Assembly: GCA_001972305.1 (NCBI GenBank)
Contig: BDDD01000115.1
Span: 62,001 to 126,000, forward strand
Direction of reading: 5' to 3'
Source: Cephalotus follicularis
Lineage: Eukaryota > Streptophyta > Magnoliopsida > Oxalidales > Cephalotaceae
DNA: 64,000 nt
Part shown: piece by piece, positions 23,519-34,314 of the stretch
Numbering within the stretch: the first letter of the stretch is position 1
Layout of the letters: each line of letters opens with the position of its first letter
Notes under the pieces: generated by a model
Seen by the model: the letters and a program-made list of their open reading frames with translations, nothing else
Told to the model about the DNA's origin: nothing
Database searches by the model: none
Program-made: the position numbers and the translations under genes

Positions 23519-24871
23519 TCAACTGAACACACTTACACTTCCCTCACACACACACACACTAACACAGCACATACAACACAGACAATGCCCTCACACAACA
23601 CACACACAGCCACACACCCACAACTATCATCTTGGTTCATGCTCAGCACCGGAACCTTCCTGGTTGTGCGTTGTTCCTCCTGCATGTGTGTATATGTGCT
23701 GTGTGTGTTGTGTAGAGTGTGCGCATGTGTATGTGTTAATGAGCAGTGTGTGTGCTGTGTAGGGTGTGAAGACAGTATGTGTATTGTGTGTGTGAGGGCA
23801 GTCTGTGTTGTGTGTTATGGTGTTGTATGTATGTGCTGTGTATTGGTAGCCTTATGTGTGAAACAAAATTAACGGAACAGAGTTCAGAGTTTACCGAAAT
23901 CAGATAGAACAGAGCACAGAGTCGGATATCTCAGAGCGGAACCAGAACGGATCACACCTACGCAGAAAATGGAGTCGGAATGTTGGACGCGTCTGAAACG
24001 CGCTGTCGAAGGTTGCCGGCGAGTGGGCTCACCCGCCGCCGCTGGCCGGCACATGTCAGCCACGTGCGGTGGTAGGTTGGTCGTGGGGAGGGCAGGATCT
24101 GGTGCGCAGGAGGTCAGAGATCACATATATGAGGCGTGTTTGTCACGGCGCCACAGCATCTAGCCGGAATGAGCGCGTTTGACCACGACTGACTTCGCCG
24201 TCGATCTGCACTGTCGGTGTAGCCATGGGTCAGGGCTGGTCAGGTTCAACTCACCTCGACACCAGGATGCCGAATATGGGCTCGCCTTGCCATGATGGTC
24301 ACCGGAGATAGAGATTTGACGTAAAATAGAGGCAGAGAGAGAAGAGCTCGTTGGGCACGCACGGCCTGGTTGCCAGCACTGGGGTGGGGTTTGGTGCACT
24401 CAGGAGGTCACGGCGGCCCCGCCGGTGCCTTCGCCGACGTCATTTCGGCAGTGACACCGGTGGCAGAGAGAAAAGAGAGAGAGATAAAGGGAGAGAGGAG
24501 AGAGAAACCGAGGAGAGAGGGAGAGAAAGCAAAATGACAATTTTTTGGCATTTCATATATATATATATATATTCAACCATAACATATTGGGTTTTGTCCA
24601 TAATTTAACAAATACGAACATAAATTGGATGTTTAGGACATACCACTTGGCTTATTTTCTGAATTCAGCAGTCATTTTTGTAAAACATCATTTAATTTAC
24701 AATAAAGAAATTAAATTTGTTATGCAGAAAAACCATCAGAATAAAATCAAAACATTTATTAATGTCGTGATGCATATGCCATGAAAGCTAGAAAAACAGA
24801 CTACAGCTAGACAGACAGACAGAAGGCCATGTAGGCTCATAAACACAGACTACTGGGACACGGATGTCACA
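21852..24871 (-). repeat. Long LTR or LTR pair inserted in a Tat-type gag
   Basis: The right end, read on the minus strand, starts TGTGACATCCGTGTCCC exactly where a gag reading frame stops. The left end reads GGTCCCAACCGGGGGTGTTATA, typical of a gypsy LTR end. Another TGTGACATCCCGGTCCC start lies at 21889, so two nested LTRs are possible. The interior has CA/TG arms (23385-23850), a GA-rich block (24460-24530) and an AT run (24558-24574). No pol domains are present. I see no target duplication. Confidence 0.5.
23385..23850. repeat. CA-rich and TG-rich inverted arms
   Basis: 23385-23620 is almost pure CA-type sequence on the plus strand and 23675-23850 is TG-type. They are not just opposite microsatellites: ACACAGCACATACAACACAG, then TGCCCTCACACA, on the left matches the reverse complement of the right arm. 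The pair could fold as a long hairpin with a loop of roughly 60 bases. Confidence 0.7.
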
Positions 24872-25338
24872 TGGTATGATCGAGTAGTCTAACCTGCTCC
24901 TCCGTCTTGATTGAGTCCTACGAGATGCGTAGTAACGTGCGTGGGACTGCTCTTCAACTACATAATACTTTGAGTAGTCTTCCTCCATTGGATCCTACTC
25001 TGGAAGGTCCTGGGTGAGATCATAGTTATAGTCCCTAATATTGGAGGACTCTTTTTTAGAGATGTATCAATCTCTGATAGCCTTAGAGGGTTCCTTGCCC
25101 CCCTTGGCGTGTTTCACCTAACCCTTTGAAGCTATTGTAGTTTCGGGGCTGGTATGCTCGACCCAGCCTGATCCTAGAGGGCTAGTCTGCTTGGTCCAAC
25201 CTGATTCTAGCTGGCCAAGTTGTTTTCCAGCAACATTGTGAGCTTCCTCATCTCTTGGAAGAGCTGGTTAAACTGCTCTCCGGTGAGAGGAGCTTGAACG
25301 GGAGCGGCAGAGGGGTTGGTGGTTCTTCTCGGAGGCAT
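24872..25338 (-). pseudogene. N-terminal gag fragment of a Tat-type gypsy element
   Basis: The ATG at 25338 follows a primer binding site and reads MPPRRTTNPSAAPVQ, TGEQFNQLF and MRKLTMLLENN. It then continues with stops to a charged stretch (RRTQSRRRSRLDY) that is cut by an LTR at 24871. Position directly after the PBS identifies it as gag. The rest of the element is not found in the window, so it has been deleted or lies elsewhere. Confidence 0.65.
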
Positions 25339-25370
25339 TATCGAATTAATTGAGACAACTTACGTCGTTT

Positions 25371-25387
25371 CCCACAGACAGCGCCAA
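25371..25387 (-). other. Primer binding site of the Tat-type element
   Basis: On the minus strand TTGGCGCTGTCTGTGGG follows the LTR end. TTGGCGC.GT.TGTGGGAA is the usual leader start of plant Tat/Ogre-type gypsy elements. Confidence 0.8.
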
Positions 25388-26419
25388 TTGTTGATGCTAA
25401 AATCAACTACACAATAGTCCTCCACTTGAATGCTCCGAGGATGACTTTGGGTTTGTGTTCTTTAGTCCTCCCAGCACAAAGAGAGAGCAGTCTATCGAAA
25501 GTCTATGAAGTTTTCCTCCCGGGGACACTCCGATGCTTAAATCAGTTAAGTACAGAGAAAACAGTCTGTGTAAATGGCTAATTGCTCGACCCTCTTTTAG
25601 TTTTTTTTGGAAGTATTTATAAACATACATGGCTATAACGTCTGCTAGCATCATGATGGAGTTAATGGTCCCTTGGAAATGACCGGGATTCCATGTCATT
25701 CCTTCATTATTGGTGGAGGCGTTTTCCACTACTAGAAAAAGGACATTTCCCGACCACCGACGCTGTCGGGAAAACCTTAAAAGCTGCCGGCGAAAGGATT
25801 CCCAGACCGCCTCGCCGACCGCAATGGCGGCCGCTTATAATTGGGTCGTCGATTATAGCCCGACCGTTTCCCCGACCGCCTTTATCATTTACCGACCGTT
25901 AAAACGGTCGGGAAGGTTCAAGTCACTAAAACTATTGGTGACAATGTTTTATACTTTCAGAGATGATTTTCATCGTCACAAAAAATCAAATTAATTGTAG
26001 TGTATATAGCTCCAAATCTCATCACATTAACATTTCATGGCCAAAGCACCATGATGCTAGTGCAACTTTTTCTGTTAGGTAGACAATACAAGATAACTAC
26101 TAGGTACCAAATTTCTTATCCAATAGAGAGAGCTTTCCACACAGTTACATAGGCCAAATCCCAAAACTAGAGTTGTCATTTTGGTGGGTTCAGTTTGTTA
26201 AGTTCAATCTTAACATCATTAAAAAGACTCCTTTTTGAAATAGGATATTCTCCAAGGAAAAAAAAACTATAAATCCTGCTCTTTGGCGAACTTTCTCTTT
26301 TCAACATTGTAAAGGGAACAGACTTTATGACAAAATAGAAAATGATGCACTGCTGTATTTATTCCATACAAATGCACAATCATTTCTATAACCAAAATAT
26401 CATGATAATCGAGGTGTTC

Positions 26420-26755
26420 TGAAATTTACCCAGTCTTTCGGACTGAAATCCGTCCCCAACAGCAGCGTTTTGAAGTGATGGTACTGCGAATGTAGCAGGT
26501 ATCACAACTTTATAGACCGTAGCCAATCATCAAGTTCACCAGGATTCTGTAGCAACAAAAGGGAATTGGTAAGAGCATACATGATTTGGGCAGGGGGAAA
26601 AAATAATTCTACCAAAACAGATAAAGGATACGATAAAATGAATAACATCACCAGCTAAAAGCCAACCTATGAAGAAACAGCCTGTCAAACAGTCTAACTT
26701 CCACCTTTAGTGGATCAAACCCAGGGGAAGGTTCAGCAACCCAGTGAAAAACTCC
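26420..26755 (-). pseudogene. Captured glutaminyl-tRNA synthetase exons inside the CACTA element
   Basis: The exon 26755-26667 (after a CTCAG acceptor) reads GVFHWVAEPSPG, PLKVEVRLFDRLF. A second exon starting at 26546 after CTACAG reads NPGELDDWL and then, after a one-base frame slip, VIPATFAVPSLQNAAVGDG and FQSERLG. This run matches the C-terminal anticodon-binding part of plant cytosolic glutaminyl-tRNA synthetase (HWV.EPSPG, KVEVRLF.KLF, NPAEL, A.AVGD.FQFERLG). Only this part is present, with a frameshift, so it cannot encode a synthetase. Family identification is from memory of the motif run. Confidence 0.75.
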
Positions 26756-27840
26756 CTGAGAAATGATAAATTTGAGGGAAATTTGTAAAACACCAACAAA
26801 GGCTTTTAATCATGTTATAAAACCTTGGGCTTTCACTTTTTGGAACCATCATATTTGGCCCGGACCTCAAGAAAAGTCTTCTTATTATCAGAAGTGATCA
26901 CTTATGTGCACTTAATGGGGAATGCATATCTGCAAGCAATAAAAAATTTGCATCTTTGAACCAAATCTGCTCAAGTCAATTGGCAAGCATCAAGTTGTAC
27001 TATTTGCATACCTGCATTGGATGGATTTACCAGGAGCAATCCCATAGCAATCTTTTGAATCTTCCAATCGGAAATCAGTTTGTTCAATATATACAACATT
27101 AAAAAAGGGAACCTAAGTCAAGAGAAGACAAAATAAAAGCAACAAATTAGAACATTGAATGTTAGGAACCATATTGAGAGCAAAAAACAACATAAATGCA
27201 AAATTAAAGTCAAAGATATAATGCTCATCACGAACAAAGAGTTTTTTTTCTCTTGTTTTGTGTGCGTGTGAGTTAATGAGATAGAGAAGTCTAGAACAAA
27301 ATTCATGTTATAAGTGATTCTCATAATTGGTTTCAGTTAATTATTTTTGAATAAACACGAAACTTAAGCAGGATAAAGGGCATATATTCAGACGTAGTGC
27401 TTTATATGTATGTTCCCAACGTTGAATGCTTCCACGGTGTTTTTTTTATACAGAAAATTGCTATCTTAATAATTTCCTAATTAAGTAAGCGATATAGTTC
27501 TTAAAAAGCAGTAGATGATTTTACCATTCACAATCAGTAGAGGACAAGGTGCAATAGCTGGAATTATGTAAGGTGAATCGAAAGATGAGGCGAGACCATG
27601 AACTATCCTACCCCAGACCTAGTTAGAAAAGTAAAAGTGTAAGGAGTAATTTAACTTCTATTGTACAAGATAAACACAAAAATATTAGTAGAGGAAATTC
27701 AGTTATAGAGGATGAGATTGTTGGAGTCCTATTGGATACACCTATAGAATAAAATCCCATTCCAGCCACACACAGACCATTTAGAAAGGAAAATGGGCAC
27801 CTAGACAAATACATACGCACGGGGTAAAAGTGTCACTTAC

Positions 27841-28714
27841 CTTCTCCACAAATTCTTTATCAATTGCACTCTTTCCTAAATCAATCCGTGCTTTTGCAGT
27901 GATATACCAAGCAGATGAGAGAAAAATGGACTAGCCCCTCAACATAACCAAAAGCCAAAAGAACTACAGTCATGTGTTAGCTTAAGGATAAAAGAGTGAA
28001 TTAGCTACAAATATAAAAAGAAGCACTAGCAATGTGTTTGGTTCTAATATACATGAATTTTTAAGTGTTGTTTACCTTCAAATATAGCCTTTATACTGTC
28101 AACTCGACCCTGCCACTTATCATTTTCTAAGGCCCAACGAAACCCCTACAATCATTTTGATAGAAATTCAGCTACATATTTATATGCTAATTTGATTAAA
28201 CTTACACGATTTATAATTTTATCACACAAACCTGAACACCAATAATTGAGACAACTACTGAAAAGCAGGTGTCGGCAGTAGCAGCAAACCACGCATGCAT
28301 TCCTGCACTACATGATGAGTACATGAGCTTTACATTTACATTAACTATTAATTTTGTCATCTTCATAAATTTTAGTAACCAACCTCCAAGTGATTCACCA
28401 GTAATTCCTATTCTAGTAGGGCCTATATCTTCTCTTTGCATAAGATAATCTCCCAATTTTATCAAGTCCCAAACCTGCAATATATATAACTTTGATAAGC
28501 CTACTCTATGATTATTCACTACTTTCGATCTAAACTACTCCATTAACTGAGAACCACATAAATCCACTTATTTCAACTCAAACCGATCGGGCTTATTTAC
28601 AGCGGGTGAAAAATCAGTTCTCAAGTGTATAGCATAGAAAAAATTAGTTCCATAAGTTACCGTATCAAATATGAAAGGCATAGTATCACCGCTTTTCCAT
28701 GATGACACGAGAGC
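27841..28714 (-). pseudogene. Captured alpha/beta-hydrolase exons inside the CACTA element
   Basis: Five exons with introns retained: 28714-28661 (ALVSSWKSGDTMPFIFDT), 28474-28384 (VWDLIKLGDYLMQREDIG, ITGESLGG), 28302-28232 (MHAWFAATADT, VVVSIIGVQ), 28145-28076 (GFRWALENDKWQGRVDS) and 27893-27841 (RIDLGKSAIDKEFVEK). They join in one frame. GESLG is the nucleophile elbow GxSxG of serine hydrolases. This matches the middle of a plant alpha/beta-hydrolase superfamily protein; the N-terminus and the Asp/His part are missing. Donors are GT, but the last exon's acceptor reads AA instead of AG, so splicing would fail there. Confidence 0.8.
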
Positions 28715-29559
28715 CTACATTAGAATATAACCAAGTCAGAAATCACCGTTGAAAAGCAAAGCATTGTTATACTGCCCAACCTAAAACGGGTGCATCAGAG
28801 AAGCATGTGAAATTCTGGACAGAACAAGTCCAAGCCCTCAAAGAGTAATCACTTGTCAAATGGCTTAATTGACAGACATCGGCAACAGAAACTAACAGCA
28901 AACACTGGCTAAATGTTGCACCAATGCCAAAAAATTTAGAATTTACCTTTGCCATTCTGTTGGCTGAATATTTATATGTACAAACCTTATTTTGTACATT
29001 TTCTGTCTCCAGCCCTTAGCCCTTAGAATGCATTTTAAGCTGAGTTATGGAGAGGATTGCTATGGTTTTGTGCAAGAATCAACTAAAATGATACTTAAAG
29101 AAATATAATACATAATTAAGATTTCATCAAGTTGAATTAAAGCAACATCTCTAGAATGCAGCAGATCGAACACAAGCCGGTGCCAGATCCGATCAGACAA
29201 GAACCAACAGCTACTATAGTCTCATGCGTGAAAGGCATAACAAAAATTGAGTGAAACCGGTACCTGAAATCGGATTTGGAAGCAACCGTTCGTCGATTTG
29301 TAGCTTGGAGCGATCGAGGGGATCTGGACAAAAACAGTTGGTCGATTTGGAGCTTCGAGCGATCGATTTGGAGCTTCGAGCTTGGAGTGATCGGTTTGGA
29401 GTTGACAACAGAGATATTTGAATGATGAAGATGAAGACAGAGAGCGATGAAGTTTTTTTTGGTAAAGGAGAGCGATGAAGATATAAAAAAAAGGAACCGT
29501 GTAAAAGGAACTGATAAAAAGCAATCTACATAAATTCGAAATAAGACAAATCCCGACCG

Positions 29560-29866
29560 CCATAGCGGTCTGTAAAACAAAAATGGCGGTTGCTAAAATG
29601 AAATAAATAATAATATTGGTAATTTTGGAATTACCGACCGCTTAGGCGGTCGGCAATTCCAAAATACTGCGGTTGCCGAAGAGACACCAACACGATTCCA
29701 GCTGAGGACATTTACCGACCGCTTAGGCGGTCGGCAATTCCAAAATACTGCGGTTGCCGAAGAGACACCAACATGATTCCAGCTGAGGACATTTACCGAC
29801 CGCTTAGGCGGTCGGTAAAGCGGTCGGCAAAAAAGGCGGTCGGTAAATCCCCTATTTCTAGTAGTG
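29560..29866. repeat. CACTA subterminal repeats
   Basis: Repeated ACCGACCGC and GCGGTCGG words, several as perfect dyads (CCGACCGCTTAGGCGGTCGG), occur with two copies of an ~81-bp unit starting near 29631 and 29712. Such subterminal arrays bind the CACTA transposase. The open frame on the minus strand here (repeated RPPKRSV) is a by-product. Confidence 0.85.
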
Positions 29867-29930
29867 TTCCCCCCAACATGACCACGTACTTGGTCATTTT
29901 TACCTGTAATAGTGGGTATTAAATGACACA

Positions 29931-30264
29931 TGTTAGTACCTTAATAACTAGTGAATTTTTTCCATATCATATGGTATTTTAATATATTATTTTCATTATG
30001 TATCTGATTTAATTAAATTATTATTAGTATTATTTTCAAAAATAAATTAAACATATGGAGATACAATAAACTAAATAATGTTGACCTCTATCCATTATCA
30101 TTATTTTATTTTTTATTTTTAACGCATCTTTTTTTTTTTGTATTTTAATTACTTAGTATATAAATTAATAAAAAATTATAAATTATAGTTTATAATTTAT
30201 AATAGTAAAATTAATTGGTGGACAAATTAAGGTTATATATTATTCTTTGTATATGTTATCAACA
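29931..30264. other. AT-rich spacer
   Basis: Very AT-rich (homopolymer A and T runs and TTATAATTTATAA dyads near 30185). No gene or element border was recognised. Confidence 0.6.
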
Positions 30265-30267
30265 TTA

Positions 30268-30440
30268 AGGCATTAGCTCAATTGCTAAAGGTTTTTAATC
30301 AATCTTGAGGTCGGTCTAAGGTTCAAGTGACCGCAAATGCAACATAGTTTATTAATTTAGTTTAAGTTTAATCATATCCACGTAGTTGACAAGTGAATAT
30401 TATTGGATTATGACTTATTTTTCTTGAATTTTTTAATTGC
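30268..30440 (+). repeat. Possible tRNA-derived SINE remnant
   Basis: TTAGCTCAATTGCTAAAGG resembles a tRNA box A. GGTTCAAGTGACC about 45 bases later resembles box B. The spacing and the following non-tRNA tail fit a tRNA-derived SINE. No complete cloverleaf can be drawn, so it is not a tRNA gene. Confidence 0.4.
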
Positions 30441-30767
30441 ATATGATATTTCCCTCATAATTTCTTGCAAATCTCTCACAAATATTTGAAAATAATATGG
30501 AAAGTGTATCTCGCAAATTGGTTTGAAATCCCTCACAATATCATAAAATTGTGACGGATTATATCCCTGGCAAATTTAAAATAATCCCTCACAAATTCAT
30601 GATATTGCGAGGGATTGAAAAATCTCTCACAAAAAAAGTAATTGAGAGGAGGTCTATTGCAAGTAACGCTGTGAGAGTCAAAATCCCTCGCACTAGATCT
30701 GTTGTGAAGGATTTCGTAACTATTACAATGGATTTAGCCCTCGCAATACCTCATTTTTCTTGTAGTG
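30430..30767. mobile_element. CACTA-like terminal fragment with CCCTCAC/CTCGCAA subterminal words
   Basis: The right end reads TTTTTCTTGTAGTG (CACTACAAGAAAAA in reverse complement), a common plant CACTA terminus. Many TCCCTCACAA/TTGTGAGGG words lie upstream. The left terminus was not found, so this is a fragment or has a degraded end. Confidence 0.5.
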
Positions 30768-30887
30768 TAATCCTACAATTTAAAATTGAAACTCCATTTT
30801 TAGAATAATTAATAATTATTCTAAGTAGTAACAAACCCTAACCCTAACAAAAAACAAATAATGACTACAAAAATTATTTATGTATTG

Positions 30888-30889
<2 letters not shown>

Positions 30890-30923
<34 letters not shown>

Positions 30924-31026
30924 GTAGAGGAGGAGAAGGACTTACTGGACGGAGGTGACCGTAGTGCTGGTGGTGATCGAAGGTTTCGCCGGAGAGAGAA
31001 AGACAAAGAAAGACAGAGTGCGTTGT

Positions 31027-31067
<41 letters not shown>

Positions 31068-31068
31068 C
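30890..31068. repeat. AT and GA microsatellites
   Basis: A (TA)n run at about 30890-30920 and a (GA)n run at about 31027-31064 separate the two CACTA-like fragments. Confidence 0.9.
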
Positions 31069-31111
31069 GTAAAAAGAAAGAAGTGGAAGGATGTAGAGAG
31101 GTTAAAAGAAC

Positions 31112-31330
31112 TTTGTGACGGAATTTGAAGTCCATCACAAATTTGTAACAAATTTTTAAGATCGACACAAATTTTTTACTGGATTCTGTCTACTTTTTAC
31201 AGACGGCAAATTCCGTCACAAAATTCAAACTTTGTGACGAAATTACTTAATCTGCCTCAAATTTCCGCATATTTTGTGACAGAATTTTAGTCTGTCGTAA
31301 ATTTCTGTCACTATTTACCTTCTAGTAGTG
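31112..31330. mobile_element. CACTA-like terminal fragment with GTGACGGAATTT subterminal words
   Basis: The right end reads CCTTCTAGTAGTG (CACTACTAGAAGG in reverse complement), preceded by repeated TTGTGACGAAATT/CCGTCACAAA words. The left end was not found. The subterminal motif differs from the other two CACTA-type sequences here, so it is a third family. Confidence 0.5.
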
Positions 31331-31516
31331 CAATCAGGGTTTCTACGCGGCCAAGTCCTAAGGGGATTGTAAGTCCAGTGACTCCAATTCAAAATGTTTC
31401 TTTTTTAATGGGAGAGCTTCAGAAGGAGACCTAGGGTAATATAACCCTAGGTTGGGGTTTGGCAAAAACTTAAAAATTGGACCAAGAATGAAAGAGGAAT
31501 CGAAGGAAATGAGTAC

Positions 31517-31603
31517 CTGGTCCTGTGCGGTCTCTTCTTCTGTCCTTATGATTTCGGCGAGGATTTCGCCCAATGGTTTGTCAGCAGAAGGGTTTACGGG
31601 CAT
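31517..31603 (-). pseudogene. Orphan first exon of an unidentified protein
   Basis: The ATG at 31603 opens 29 codons (MPVNPSADKPLGEILAEII, then an acidic stretch) ending at a GT donor after CAG at 31517. Upstream (minus) lies a C/T-rich, gene-like 5' leader up to about 31720. The next sequence downstream is intronic and then a CACTA end, and no continuing exon is found. I do not recognise the family. It may be a host gene cut by transposons or another captured fragment. Confidence 0.35.
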
Positions 31604-31860
31604 GGCTGTGTAGAGCTCGAAGGTTTTAGGAAAGTTGGGGTTTTGGGTTTTGAGTGGTAAAGAGTAAGAGAGGTTCAAGTGACAAACTAATAAAGTAAGG
31701 GTAAGGTGGAAAGTCACACGACACTTAGTGTAGCCGTTTTTTTAGTTGCAGTCGTTCTATCTTCTTTTGGAAGTTGTGAAGTAGATTTTAAAATTTTTGA
31801 AATTTTAAAGAGATAAAAGGATAAAATAATATCATTTTATCAGTTTCTTACAAATGGATA

Positions 31861-32790
31861 AAATGAGGGGGGGAATGTTTATCCCTAAAAATGACATTGT
31901 TGGTCGATTATATTAAAATGGGTTCGACCGATTGTCTTGCGATCGATGGAAGTCATGAGAAATGTGTGACTGATTAAACGGTCGGAAGGAGGACGTGCAA
32001 TGGGTTTTTCTCCTTGTTTTCAGCAATTAGTGCAGGTGAGGGCTTAGGAGATAATTGGTAATGGGTAACGGAGGTTTTCTAGGAAGTGATAAGGACTAAG
32101 TAGATGAGTGGTTTGCATGGAGACAAAGGTAGAACCAGTAACCCATGATTCAACAGATCAACGTTATAAATAGAAATCAAAGTCTTCAAGGCAAAGGGTC
32201 CTACATCTCAACAATCAATCAAAGCTTCAACAATGATTTCAGTTATTTAGTCGGGTTCTTTACCAGTCAATTAAACACTTAGCAATTTCCCAATTCCAAT
32301 TCACATTTGTTCTTCTTATTTTGTTAGTTTATCAACTTTCGTTATTCAAATACCAGTCTTACGTTTTCGATCGCTGAGTCTAGTGCTCAGGTTGAAGAGA
32401 TTGTTAATTACAATATCCTTGCAATTTAATTTACTATTCATTGTTTAATTTCATGGCATTAATCTATTTCTTTGCTTGATTCTCGCATAATAGTTTATGT
32501 TCTGTTAATTTCAATTTCGTAATTTATTTGGTATTGATTCAAGTTTTAGTAAAGGACCTTTAAATCACGAGACAATCATAAAGAACCTTTGGAAAATTAC
32601 CATAGTCCATATTCTCAATCGTTTGATAAGTTTTATTCCATTTAAGATGTTCAAATCACGCGATCGATTTTGGGTCTGACAACTCTTCGTGACCGACTTA
32701 TAGAATCTGGTTTCAAGCTATAGGAATTGAAGTTGGGATTATAGAGTACTTCCAATTTACTTTAAGACAGATATAATTCTTTGGCACGCC
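31861..32790 (+). repeat. Probable LTR remnant preceded by a polypurine tract
   Basis: AAATGAGGGGGGGAA immediately precedes TGTTTATCCC at 31876, as a polypurine tract precedes a 3' LTR. A TATA-like TTATAAATA lies near 32164, followed by a leader-like stretch. The right end is not clear; a degenerate TTTGGCACGCC near 32779 could be a primer-site relic or chance. No coding sequence is seen. Confidence 0.4.
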
Positions 32791-34143
32791 TGCATCTGAC
32801 CGGTTTACGGCCGAAATTATTATTGGTGTAATTTGTGGGCAACATTATTTATTTGTATTTATGTTTTTAATATAAATTATTCTTTCAAGATTTTATTTAG
32901 ATAAATCAATTAATTAAGTATTTTAAAAGTACATATCTTACTCAAAAAATTTTGTGTATTTGCCCGGTCACACTAGTTATCTCAAAATAGGGCATCACGT
33001 ATATATACAAATTAACAGTATAATGCTTGGTATAGAAATATGGAATTTCGGATAAATGTGTCCGACAATTAATGTTAATTCTTTTATGCACGACTCAAGT
33101 ACCTGTGAGTATATAGGATCATTATATACCACTAAAATGAATAACCCCAATCCTGAGAATTAAATATTTTCTCATGTGAACATATTTTTCCATTAGAAGA
33201 TCACAATAATTGGGGCATAATAAATAAGAAAAATACTTTGACTATATATTTTTCATGGAGAATACAGAAGTAAACTCAAAAATAAAATACGTTGTTTTAT
33301 TTTTCATTAATCTAATTGTTGAATTGCATCTACTATATATATAGATCGTGCATGTAGAATTTCAAATCTATCAAATATCTTTAGATATGTTATTTAATAA
33401 GCAACTATTTAACGGTATTTGTAAAATTAAATATAAATGTTATATTTAATTTGTGTAAATAATATATTTATAAATATCCGATTAAATTGAAATTTGACAT
33501 GTATGATCTACATAAATAGTAGATAAAATTCAACGATTGGATTAACAAAATATAAACCGTGTAAAAAATGAATCAGTGCATTTTATTTTTGAACTTTCTT
33601 TTCAAAACATGGCTCATTTTCATATTCCTCATTAATCATATGTCTTTGATTCTTATACTATGTAATGTGACATATTCATGTTTTATCATTTACTAATACA
33701 AAAAGAAAAAAAACTCTTAAGGTTATTGAACACTAACACTTAATCCATTTTTATTTAATAAATAACGAATATTGTCTGGGGTTGACAAACGCGTATTAAA
33801 CACCTCCTCCGTGAAACGGAAATTGAACAAGTTGTGATAATGAAATTAACTTAATTTTACTTTTAAACCGTATTCGTTATTTATGATATGAGAAGCTTAA
33901 GTATTATATATATATATATATATATGACAAATTATATATAAACATTGTTTTATCTTAGAGACTAAACGAAGTTACGGTTGATTAACGTGTAATTAAGTAG
34001 TATTATGGCAAAAATAATGAGTCATCAAAGTCACCAATTGAAAGTGTAGTTAAACTTGTACACTATAAAAGTGTTGACACTACACTAGAACACCACATCA
34101 ACTATCGAAAACAAGTAAAAACCGAAAAAGTACAAGTAATTAC
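32791..34143. other. AT-rich intergenic sequence
   Basis: No coding or LTR structure was recognised apart from the foldback at 33335-33535 and a (TA)n run at about 33905-33925. Confidence 0.6.
33335..33535. repeat. MITE-like foldback
   Basis: Imperfect arms of about 45 bases: GATCGTGCATGT.GAATTTCAAATC on the left pairs with the sequence ending GAAATTTGACATGTATGATC on the right. The middle is AT-rich. It resembles a degraded MITE; no target duplication was identified. Confidence 0.45.
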
Positions 34144-34314
34144 CTCGACAGGGTACAGCGCGTGAGGCATAATAAAGGTGAAGTATGCGTTACGTGATTG
34201 CAGATTGCATGACCAATCGTCCCTCGCGGGCGGGCCATGCATTTCCTTACAAATAAACCCGAACCGGGCCCCATTCTTTGCCTTTTCATGATCCGTTAAG
34301 GGATAAGTCTTCAC
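34144..34314 (-). pseudogene. Exon-like coding remnant, unidentified
   Basis: The ATG at 34314 (minus) opens 57 codons with balanced composition (DHEKAKNGARFGFICKEMHG, PHALYPVE) up to a GTAATT donor at 34143. GC content is higher than in the surrounding sequence, which suggests real coding origin. No continuing exon was found and I do not recognise the family. Confidence 0.3.

Larger units (their letters stand above)
25727..29866. mobile_element. Non-autonomous CACTA (En/Spm) transposon carrying host gene fragments
   Basis: The termini are CACTACTAGAAAAAGG on the left and its counterpart CACTACTAGAAATAGGGG (reverse complement) on the right. They are flanked by the 3-bp target duplication TTC at 25724-25726 and 29867-29869, the normal size for CACTA elements. 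Subterminal repeats around CCGACCGC/GCGGTCGG occur at both ends. At 4140 bp it has no transposase sequence that I can recognise. Instead, on the minus strand, it holds exon-intron pieces of an alpha/beta-hydrolase and a glutaminyl-tRNA synthetase. It is a Pack-CACTA-like element needing transposase in trans. Confidence 0.92.
25389..29930 (-). repeat. Tat-type LTR split by a CACTA transposon
   Basis: The LTR consists of 25389-25726 plus 29867-29930. On the minus strand it starts TGTGTCATTTAATACCC and ends TTTTAGCATCAACA. The phrase TTTAAGCATCGGAG.GTCCCCGGGAGGA identifies the family and is shared with the LTRs at 51180-52202. It was intact before the CACTA insertion at 25727-29866. Confidence 0.78.

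Noticed and set aside
23375-23872. 165-codon frame rich in His, Thr, Cys and Val
   Set aside because: It translates CA and TG simple repeats; no protein family expected.
29593-29931. 112-codon minus-strand frame with three RPPKRSV repeats
   Set aside because: It is the translation of CACTA subterminal repeats and crosses the element border.
30268-30345. tRNA gene from box A/B-like words
   Set aside because: No complete cloverleaf or anticodon stem can be built; treated as a SINE remnant.
30833-30850. Telomere-like AACCCTAACCCTAAC
   Set aside because: Only about two units, commonly found by chance in plant gene leaders.
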